A stretch of DNA of 10,273 nucleotides, taken from assembly GCA_023266165.1 (NCBI GenBank), contig JAHFRR010000039.1, forward strand, positions 1-10,273, read 5' to 3'. Position 1 is the first letter of the stretch. Each line of letters starts with the position of its first letter. Below the pieces are notes generated by a model, which worked only from the letters and a program-made list of their open reading frames with translations, did not search any database and was not told the origin of the DNA. The DNA comes from Thiotrichales bacterium (GTDB lineage Bacteria > Pseudomonadota > Gammaproteobacteria > Francisellales > CACEW01). The translations under genes were made by a program, and so were the position numbers. Shown here piece by piece: positions 5,121 to 10,273 of the stretch.

Positions 5121-6701
5121 TTAGCTGGGTGTTCCCATCTCTTTGCGTAAAAACTCAATCCACTCAGTTGCATCTTTGAAGTTGGGATCCAGTTTTGAAG
5201 ATTTGGCGAACGAAACAATAGCGAGCTTTTTATCTCCCAGGTAATATTGGCACAGCCCAATATTAAAGAGCAATCCAGAGGATTCTCCAAAATAGTTTTT
5301 GGAGGCTTCGTATTGGCTCAGGGCATTGGCATAGTCACCCATCAGGTAAAACAAGACGCCCACATCAAACAGGCTGTCTGCGACATTCGGCATGAAATAA
5401 TAGTTTTGAGCGATTTTGGGCAGTGCTTCGAGTAAATAGAGCTTGGAGAGCGGGTCTGCTTTGTTTTTCTCTACCAGCTCGCGAATGTGCGGCATCAGGC
5501 GGCTCAACATATAGGGGTCATAGCCGCTGACATGTAGATGCGACACCAGCTGTTCTAGGCTCGCCTGTTTAAACTGGTCTGAGATAAAACGGTGATAGTT
5601 GAAGTAGTCAATGGGGCTGAACTCACGGACTTGTTGATGGGCGCTGTGGTAGAAATTCGGATAGTCTTCAAAATGCAGGCCGATGCTGAACACCCCTGTT
5701 TTCAAGCCCGGACGAGGGCCTTGCAAGAGCGCTGAACCACCTTCGTGCTTGAAGAATTGACCCACGGCGTAGAGGTTGACCATCGCAAAATGCCCTTTGC
5801 CGTAATCCCCGCGGTTGGATTGGCGCATATTCTCAAAGTCTTCAATGCGATTGTAGGCTTTGTCTGAGCACAGCACCAGCATTTGGTCGTGCGCTGTCAA
5901 GGTTCTCAAGTGCATCATGGCTTTGATCCCGCCAAAGGGAATTAAAAATTGGCTGCTCTTCAACTGTTGGATATGGTCTTTCAGCACTTGATTGAGGCTG
6001 GCAATTTCATAATAGGTTTCTGCAGGGCGACCTGGCGTATATTGGATTTCAACCGCACTCCAGTCTTTGACCTGCTGGTTTTCATAGTTGGCTGGCGGGG
6101 TTTTAAGGCTGATCAGGCCTTCAAATAGCTGGTCATTCTCCAGAATAAACACATCTTGGGTCACCGCATCAAAAATGTAGTTCGCGACTGTAATTAAAGG
6201 GTTCTTGAGGGACTGAGCGGTGAGGCGTTGATGGCTATTGAGTAATGTCAAATCGCCTGGTTGATCGAGGTTATACAGCGCAAAATCCAAGACACCGGCT
6301 TCTACAAAGGGGGCCATTTTCGGATGCTGTTGCCAGAATTTCAAATTGCTTTCGGTAAAATCCGTGATGACATAGCGGATCTGGATATCCAACTTGAGCG
6401 CTGTTGTGAGCTCCATCAAGGCTTGGATGGCGTAGAAGCCAAACTTTCCGGTACCTGCGCCCAGTTCGATAAAATAAAACGGTTCTGAGTTTGATGCCGG
6501 ATGTTGGGCACACCAATCTTGAATAAATCGGATCGCCATTTCTGCATATGCCTTGGCAATAAAGGGGTTGCAGGTGATGAAGTGTGGCACGTTATTGGCC
6601 CATGCATCGACCCCTACGCGGTCAAAGTATTCGCGTTGAACGTTCCATACTGAAGATTCAGAGAGGCGTTTTTGAGATTCAATCGAGACCAAGCCGTTCA
6701 T
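5121..6701 (-). CDS. SAM-dependent methyltransferase-like protein with C-terminal TPR repeats
   Basis: The 526-residue protein has a Rossmann-type SAM site: FIELGAGTGKFGFY (77-90) is motif I, VITDFTESNL (111-120) supplies the acidic residue after strand 2, and LITVANYIFDAV (169-180) fits motif IV. The N-terminal layout recalls MidA/NDUFAF7-type protein methyltransferases, but similarity is loose and the substrate is unknown. About residues 439-510 hold two TPR-like repeats (SLFDVGVLFYLMGDYANALS and LLFNIGLCQYYLGDKKLAIV). No signal peptide, so cytoplasmic. The ATG at 6701 has AAGGA 5 nt upstream. The stop codon TAA lies within the target duplication of element copy 2, so the original C-terminus may have ended there or a little further on. 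It appears monocistronic, with its own promoter. Confidence 0.8.
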   Translation of the reverse strand: MNGLVSIESQKRLSESSVWNVQREYFDRVGVDAWANNVPHFITCNPFIAKAYAEMAIRFIQDWCAQHPASNSEPFYFIELGAGTGKFGFYAIQALMELTTALKLDIQIRYVITDFTESNLKFWQQHPKMAPFVEAGVLDFALYNLDQPGDLTLLNSHQRLTAQSLKNPLITVANYIFDAVTQDVFILENDQLFEGLISLKTPPANYENQQVKDWSAVEIQYTPGRPAETYYEIASLNQVLKDHIQQLKSSQFLIPFGGIKAMMHLRTLTAHDQMLVLCSDKAYNRIEDFENMRQSNRGDYGKGHFAMVNLYAVGQFFKHEGGSALLQGPRPGLKTGVFSIGLHFEDYPNFYHSAHQQVREFSPIDYFNYHRFISDQFKQASLEQLVSHLHVSGYDPYMLSRLMPHIRELVEKNKADPLSKLYLLEALPKIAQNYYFMPNVADSLFDVGVLFYLMGDYANALSQYEASKNYFGESSGLLFNIGLCQYYLGDKKLAIVSFAKSSKLDPNFKDATEWIEFLRKEMGTPS

Positions 6702-6757
6702 AGGTATCCTTGTTGAAAATGTTGAGAGCGAGGGTTTCTATGTTATTTCGCCCTGAT

Positions 6758-6786
6758 ATTGTAGCGTATATGACGGGGATTTTAAA
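6758..6786 (-). promoter_or_regulatory. Predicted promoter of the methyltransferase-TPR gene
   Basis: On the minus strand TTTAAA (6781-6786) and TACAAT (6758-6763) are 17 bp apart. The -10 box is strong, the -35 weak. The leader would be about 50 nt. Confidence 0.45.
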
Positions 6787-6816
6787 GAGGTTTAGTATCT
6801 TTTCAGTAGGTTAATA

Positions 6817-6839
6817 TTATTTATTTTTAAAATAAATAA
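6817..6839. terminator. A/T-only inverted repeat after the pilin operon
   Basis: TTATTTATTTT (6817-6827) and AAAATAAATAA (6829-6839) form 11-bp arms around one base. It begins a few bases after the last pilin-like stop codon. Being pure A/T with no real loop it would be a weak terminator; it could instead be an AT-rich protein-binding site upstream of the methyltransferase promoter. Confidence 0.3.
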
Positions 6840-6844
6840 ATGTA

Positions 6845-7018
6845 TTAATTATTGTGAATGGTCTGAGCTGTGTGAGCTACAGGTGTTAATTGATGCGCCA
6901 GCACTTGCGCTTCATGGGCGCGACTCATGATCTGGAGTGTGGTCAATGCCAGGAGTGTTGAGATCAAAAGGGCCAAAGGCAGAAAGCTCCCTTGATCTTT
7001 TGAGGCGTTTTTTTTCAT
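6845..7018 (-). CDS. 57-residue PilX-like minor pilin candidate
   Basis: A small gene whose ATG overlaps the preceding stop codon (ATGA), so it is translationally coupled to the pilin-like gene upstream. The start MKKNASKDQGSFLPLALLI shows a short basic leader, a glycine at residue 10 that could be a prepilin-peptidase site, and a hydrophobic helix up to about residue 30 followed by a polar stretch. That layout matches the N-terminus of PilX-type minor pilins, but the usual glutamate at +5 is missing and the globular domain that PilX normally carries is absent. It may be a reduced pilin stalk or a simple membrane peptide. It falls below common length cut-offs. Confidence 0.6.
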   Translation of the reverse strand: MKKNASKDQGSFLPLALLISTLLALTTLQIMSRAHEAQVLAHQLTPVAHTAQTIHNN

Positions 7019-7452
7019 GAAGTTAACCAGTAGTGGGCCGCATAGCGAGGATGCTCTAGGGTGAGCTGTAAGGTCAGTTGTGTGAGGGGCCCTGTGATCT
7101 CAAACTGACGCACATCAGCAACCCAGAGGCTTCGATAGCCATTGGGGTGCACCCAGTAAATCACGGATGTTTTCTGTGAGGGTTTGCTAGGGCTCCAGTA
7201 GATCACTGTTTTTGCAAGATCTGAATGGATGACTGTCAGCTGAGTAGGGTTTTTTGAGATTTGGATCTCGTGTGAGTGTGCCGTGCTCAGAAGATTGCGA
7301 AGGCTGTAGGCGATCTGAATGCCTTGACGGACTTGATGCCATTGGGCTTCCTGCTTTTGATTGAAGGCGGTAAGATCTGCCAGCACTTGAAATCCGCCTG
7401 ATACCAGCAGGGCACCGAGTGAAAGGGCTAGGAGGATCTCAAATAGCGTCAT
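7015..7452 (-). CDS. PilW/PulJ-like pseudopilin, 145 residues
   Basis: The N-terminus MTLFEILLALSLGALLVSG is a class III pilin helix with the conserved glutamate at the fifth position (E5), followed by an amphipathic region and a small beta-rich domain (TVIYW, SVIYWVHPNGYRSLWV, QLTLQLTL). This fits minor pilins of the PilW/PulJ kind, which initiate type IV pilus or type II secretion pseudopilus assembly in the inner membrane. Unusually, no leader and no glycine precede MTLFE: the in-frame upstream codons give ASPL and no start codon. If ATG 7452 is correct, the protein would begin with what is normally the mature sequence. It overlaps its upstream neighbour by ATGA and its downstream neighbour likewise. 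Confidence 0.75.
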   Translation of the reverse strand: MTLFEILLALSLGALLVSGGFQVLADLTAFNQKQEAQWHQVRQGIQIAYSLRNLLSTAHSHEIQISKNPTQLTVIHSDLAKTVIYWSPSKPSQKTSVIYWVHPNGYRSLWVADVRQFEITGPLTQLTLQLTLEHPRYAAHYWLTS

Positions 7453-7589
7453 GAGCGGACTCGCTGTTGGGCTTCGATCTGTTGGATTGCCTGGTGATAG
7501 GCCCGTGTGGCTTTGAGGCTGAGATCCAGGGCTGAGAGTGTGCTTGAAAGTATCAGTGCTGCAGAAAACAGTAAATCCAGCCAGAACAT
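7449..7589 (-). CDS. 46-residue PilV/PulI-like pilin stalk candidate
   Basis: A very short gene read between the HAD phosphatase and the 145-residue pseudopilin. MFWLDLLFSAALILSSTLSA is a hydrophobic helix, then a polar helical tail rich in Q and R. The pattern recalls the first 45 residues of PilV/PulI minor pilins, with D5 where E is usual; no leader with glycine precedes it and the frame is closed upstream by a stop. GAGAG lies 8 nt before the ATG. It ends in an ATGA overlap with the next gene. The tight coupling is the best support that it is real; function as a pilin is inference. Confidence 0.5.
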   Translation of the reverse strand: MFWLDLLFSAALILSSTLSALDLSLKATRAYHQAIQQIEAQQRVRS

Positions 7590-7630
7590 GGCGTGTCTCT
7601 CGTCTTTGAAACCTAATAGGAGAGATTAGA

Positions 7631-8188
7631 TCACAATAGGGTCAATTTATCAAGGGTTCGGAGCATTGAAAAATAAAGCTCGAAAAACATTTTTCGAGAG
7701 AAAACACGACGATAGGGCTTGGAGATCCAGACAGCTTGCGTGCCAGCATTGAGTGCTGCCAGGCAGCCTGTGAGCAGACGATCATCCACCATGAGGATTT
7801 CTGTGGGGAGGTAGTGGTGTTCCTGAATGATCGTGAGCAGCCCATCGGGATAGGGTTTCTTGCGAGCTCCCATTATCATTTGGACAGAAGGGAAGTGGGT
7901 TGCGAAAAACTGTTGGCGGGCAGACGAAGGGTTATTGGATAAAATCCAGAGACTGAGGTCTTTTTGCTGAGACAAGGCTTGCAGCCAAGGGATAACATCA
8001 GGGTGTAACGTTTTTTGGCCGTGAGAGGCAAGCACGCCGTCAAAATCCAGTACTAGGGCCTTGATGCCATGGGTTTGGAGCCAGTCGGGGGTGATATCAA
8101 TGGCGTGAGAAACGGGAGTTCTGAAAAGCTGCTTAAGCGCTTCTTTATGGGTGCAGAGGGATTTTAAGAGATAGATGCCTCGGCTCAT
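7631..8188 (-). CDS. YqeG-like HAD family (IIIA) phosphatase
   Basis: This 185-residue cytoplasmic protein carries all HAD motifs: DFDGV (48-52, nucleophile D48 and acid/base D50), SNN (84-86), the lysine in ARKKP (108-112, K110 or K111) and VDDRLLTG (134-141) as motif IV. The spacing, the absence of a large cap and the VDDRLLTG-plus-NAG sequence fit the YqeG/YqeG-like IIIA group; the substrate is unknown, though members related to phosphatidylglycerol phosphate phosphatases occur in this superfamily. The C-terminal tail is basic and hydrophobic (KMFFELYFSMLRTL). The ATG at 8188 has only a weak AGAGA ribosome-binding site. Downstream at 41 bp starts the pilin-like cluster on the same strand, suggesting one operon. 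Confidence 0.85.
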   Translation of the reverse strand: MSRGIYLLKSLCTHKEALKQLFRTPVSHAIDITPDWLQTHGIKALVLDFDGVLASHGQKTLHPDVIPWLQALSQQKDLSLWILSNNPSSARQQFFATHFPSVQMIMGARKKPYPDGLLTIIQEHHYLPTEILMVDDRLLTGCLAALNAGTQAVWISKPYRRVFSRKMFFELYFSMLRTLDKLTLL

Positions 8189-8210
8189 AGTCAGTGTCTC
8201 TTGGTTTGCG

Positions 8211-8331
8211 TGCCCTCTACCCTAGCCCTCCTCGGACCGGGAGGAGGGAAGAAGAGAGGATAATCTGTGGCTGAAATGGCCTTCCTTCTTATCCCCTCCT
8301 CCCTTGTGGAGGAGGGCTAGGGTGGAGGGTA
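8211..8331. repeat. Palindromic CCCTCCTC repeat pair (REP/BIME-like)
   Basis: Outer arms 8213-8233 and 8309-8329 are inverted repeats matching at 20 of 21 positions, with the exact core ACCCTAGCCCTCCTC. Each arm also forms its own hairpin: CCCTCCTC/GAGGAGGG with a 7-nt loop at 8226-8248 and at 8294-8316. The right half recurs near the window end with 45 of 48 bases identical. It fills the gap between the second porin and the HAD gene and may attenuate readthrough, but has no T tract. Confidence 0.8.
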
Positions 8332-8348
8332 CAAACTCTCATTGAGCC

Positions 8349-9632
8349 TTAGAAGAACAACGAGAGATCCAATGTCCACGCAGAAGCATGTTGATGAGCG
8401 TAGGTATTGTATTCCATGTACTCAAGCCCTGGGATGAAGTCAGGCAATACTTCACGCGAGATACCTGCAATCCACATACGTTGCACGCCCGTTGTGATAG
8501 AGCCTGGCAAGTTAGGATTGTTGCTGTTGGCAACCAGCGGTGCGTTAAGAGCTGTGGTGACATTGTTGAAGTGCGTGCTTTGACTGAAGGACAGATCAAA
8601 GACCGTCGTGTCACCCATGATCATCGGGGCATAGCTGCCGTTGAAGTACCAGGAACGTGGCTTGCCGTTTTGACCCACAGGGGCGTGAGTCAGTGAGATC
8701 AGTTCGCTGGAGAAGCTGTACAGACCATAGCTGATTGAGCCATTGATATCTTGTGCAGGCATGCGGCGAGGGTCCGTGGATCCTGCTAAAGCATCGCCGA
8801 CAGTTGCACGCATGTCATTGAGGTAGCCTGCACCCAAGGTGTAGTTAATCTGATGAAATGCATTTTCATAGTTAGCACTATAGGCAAAGTTTGAGAGCGT
8901 TGAGCCGGAGTCATTGTTCAACAACGTTAAGCTGTTGCCCAGGTGTTGACGCTGCATCCCTAAAATCACTTCGTCGATTTCATTGGAGCGGAACAAAATA
9001 CGTGTCAAGTTAGCAGACCACGGGCCGTTACCCCCGAAGGTACCAAACGGAATATAGTTGCGACCTACGGAGAGATAGAGGGGAGACTTGCTCAGGTTGC
9101 CAAAGGTGATAAAGCCTTTATTGAGCGTAAAGGACATGTCGTTTGACCCGACAATACCCGCGGAGACAAAAGCGGTCGTCCAGGTGTTGATGTTAGACAT
9201 CAGGTCAACGTTGGCGGTGGTGAGGGCCACCTGTGAGCCATGAGGCATGCCTGTACTGCCATCGAAATATTGAGTATCTTGCTCCAAAGCACCCCCTACA
9301 GTCAGTGCGCCGTAGTGGTCTTTATTTTCCAATAGATCCACCGCAAAGGTGGGCGCAGGATAGCTGCCTTCTAGGTTATAGCCTGGCGCGCTGTCATCTT
9401 CCAGATAGTTGCCAATCCCTCGACCCAAGGTGTGTTCGCGATGGGAAAGTGTAGCATGACGTTGGCCATCTTGATGGATTTGGGCCTGCAGGGCTATGAT
9501 CTGTTGTTGAATTTGGTTGAGTTGCGCTTGTGTCGCAGCCGCTGTGTTAGAGGTGCTATCTGCCGCAAACGCAAAACCTGCGAGTGCTAAAGGCAGGGCG
9601 GACAGAGCAACAATGAGTTTCTTTTGCATCAT
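8349..9632 (-). CDS. LbtU-like outer-membrane beta-barrel porin, paralogue 2
   Basis: A 427-residue relative of the first porin with the same build: signal peptide (residues 1-23, ending AFA), Q-rich coiled coil around 34-56, linker, then a barrel ending in SLFF. Shared family stretches include YGALTVGGALEQDTQY, an INTWTTAF segment (INSWVSGF in the other), ITFGNL followed by PLY, and GRNYIPFGTFG (GRKDVDFGSFQ in the other). The family is known from LbtU, a siderophore-uptake porin, but ligand residues cannot be judged. GGAG lies 8 nt before the ATG at 9632; an ATG one codon later is an equal choice. The promoter is its own, and a palindromic repeat follows the stop. Confidence 0.85.
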   Translation of the reverse strand: MMQKKLIVALSALPLALAGFAFAADSTSNTAAATQAQLNQIQQQIIALQAQIHQDGQRHATLSHREHTLGRGIGNYLEDDSAPGYNLEGSYPAPTFAVDLLENKDHYGALTVGGALEQDTQYFDGSTGMPHGSQVALTTANVDLMSNINTWTTAFVSAGIVGSNDMSFTLNKGFITFGNLSKSPLYLSVGRNYIPFGTFGGNGPWSANLTRILFRSNEIDEVILGMQRQHLGNSLTLLNNDSGSTLSNFAYSANYENAFHQINYTLGAGYLNDMRATVGDALAGSTDPRRMPAQDINGSISYGLYSFSSELISLTHAPVGQNGKPRSWYFNGSYAPMIMGDTTVFDLSFSQSTHFNNVTTALNAPLVANSNNPNLPGSITTGVQRMWIAGISREVLPDFIPGLEYMEYNTYAHQHASAWTLDLSLFF

Positions 9633-9689
9633 GAGGGGATCTCCATATTTTTAATTAAGAAACAAGTGTCAAACCAGTAAAACTAGGGG

Positions 9690-9718
9690 ATTATCTCGAA
9701 TATCAATAAGGCTGTCAA
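9690..9718 (-). promoter_or_regulatory. Near-consensus sigma70 promoter of the second porin
   Basis: On the minus strand TTGACA (9713-9718) and GATAAT (9690-9695) are exactly 17 bp apart, the strongest promoter in the window. The leader would be about 50 nt. A second TTGACA lies further downstream in the leader but lacks a good -10 box. Confidence 0.75.
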
Positions 9719-9794
9719 CATGAATTTTGACTTTTCTGCATTTTTTCGACGAGTCTTCTCGTGAGTGATAATAACGTCATGAATGATCTCTAAC

Positions 9795-9846
9795 TAGCGT
9801 GTGGGTAGCCCTCTCACTTTCACGTGCGATTCATCGCACTGGCGCG
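9795..9846 (-). other. Possible relic of a group II intron 3' end (domain V-like)
   Basis: Read on the minus strand, a hairpin GTGCGAT-GA-ATCGCAC (9824-9839) is followed by CGTGAAAGTGAGAGGGCT. This recalls the domain V tip and the GAGAGGGCT stretch near the 3' end of bacterial group II introns. The outer domain V stem and any reverse transcriptase are missing. The rest of 9719-9853 shows only a small ACGAG/CTCGT hairpin (9749-9762) and no gene. I recall this motif by pattern only. Confidence 0.2.
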
Positions 9847-9853
9847 TCTTTAG

Positions 9854-9994
9854 GAGTTCGGCGAAAATAACTTACACATTTTGTCATCCCCGCGTAGGCG
9901 GGGATCCAGTCTAAGGCTTGAAGATCCTGGATTCCCGCCTGCGCGGGAATGACAAGTTTTTAGAAAACCATGTATTTTATTTTTCAGTATCCTG
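9854..9994 (-). mobile_element. MITE-like element, copy 3, decayed
   Basis: It aligns without gaps to the full 141 bp of copy 2 in the same orientation. The central 73 bp (9882-9954) differ at one position, whereas the left 28 bp differ at 7 and the right 40 bp at 18. Left flank TTAG (9850-9853) fits YTAR, but the right flank TGAA does not, so the target duplication has decayed. Confidence 0.85.
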
Positions 9995-9995
9995 T

Positions 9996-10067
9996 GAAAC
10001 TCCTGCTGAGGCGTTGGGCGTTAATAAAAGCACGATCAAGCTAAAGCTAAAGCAGTTCAAAGTTTCT
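9996..10067 (+). pseudogene. Fragment resembling a Fis/NtrC-type C-terminal helix-turn-helix
   Basis: Right after element copy 3 the plus strand reads ETPAEALGVNKSTIKLKLKQ and a few more residues. This looks like the Fis-type HTH at the C-terminus of Fis or NtrC-family regulators (pattern A-A-x-x-L-G-I-x-R-x-T-L-x-x-K-L-K-x). Nothing upstream on the other side of the element continues the domain, and the frame has no own start. It is at best a gene remnant cut by the element; chance resemblance is possible. The stretch 10068-10194 shows nothing recognisable. Confidence 0.3.
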
Positions 10068-10194
10068 TTCACCACTCCACTTGTGGTAGTGTATCCATAT
10101 ATCTTCTGGAGGCCTTGATTTGCAAGGCTTTTCATGTCACCTCTCCCCTTGAGGGCTACGGCATGCACACATCTTTCTAACCTATTGAATTGGT

Positions 10195-10263
10195 AAGGCT
10201 TTCTTATTCCCTCCTCCCTTGCGGAGGAGGGCTAGGGTGGAGGGTGCAGTTTGAAAAAGCCTT
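10195..10263. repeat. Second copy (half) of the CCCTCCTC palindromic repeat
   Basis: Bases 10201-10248 match 8286-8333 at 45 of 48 positions and form the hairpin CCCTCCTC/GAGGAGGG. The unit is nested in a further inverted repeat, AAGGCTTT (10195-10202) and AAAGCCTT (10256-10263), not seen at the other locus. No gene is visible between it and the window end. Confidence 0.75.
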
Positions 10264-10273
10264 CAGAAGCAAA

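Noticed and set aside
9918..10118. 66-codon plus-strand frame through element copy 3
   Set aside because: First part is element translation; only the short HTH-like stretch after it merits mention.

Overview
The window looks like chromosomal DNA of a gammaproteobacterium, most likely a Legionellales-type host-associated organism. This rests on two LbtU-like outer-membrane beta-barrel proteins with an N-terminal Q-rich coiled coil (a type best known from Legionella and relatives), a reduced minor-pilin cluster, and many short palindromic repeats. The taxonomic call is inference from protein style; there is no rRNA or other marker.

Layout, left to right. (1) 95-1804: an LbtU-like porin on the minus strand with its own terminator, a strong sigma70-type promoter and a leader of about 190 nt. 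(2) 1805-2410: a typical 2-Cys peroxiredoxin (AhpC/Prx1 type), minus strand. (3) 2499-3680: an AAA ATPase with a DUF4143 C-terminal part, minus strand. Its upstream region carries two tandem 20-bp units. (4) 3872-5124: a small island. Two 141-bp non-autonomous mobile elements, identical in sequence and inverted relative to each other, each with a 4-bp YTAR target duplication, bracket an intact AbiEi-type antitoxin gene and the first 93 codons of its AbiEii-type toxin partner. The toxin gene is cut off by the right-hand element. (5) 5121-6701: a SAM-dependent methyltransferase-like protein with C-terminal TPR repeats, minus strand, whose stop codon lies in the target duplication of the right-hand element. 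(6) 6845-8188: a minus-strand operon of a YqeG-like HAD phosphatase followed by three very small overlapping pilin-like genes, two of them (46 and 57 codons) easily missed. (7) 8211-8331: a palindromic CCCTCCTC repeat. (8) 8349-9632: a second LbtU-like porin with a near-consensus promoter. (9) 9719-10273: no intact gene. It holds a possible group II intron relic, a third decayed copy of the mobile element, a fragment resembling a Fis-type helix-turn-helix, and half of the CCCTCCTC repeat.

All intact genes except abiEi are on the minus strand. The most interesting structure is the element-bracketed abiEi plus truncated abiEii, where the element sits between promoter region and ribosome-binding site on one side and supplies the toxin's new C-terminus on the other. 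Next are the minimised pilin cluster and the conservation of the hairpin core in the decayed third element copy. I do not see a complete new defence system; the AbiE-like locus is a broken one.
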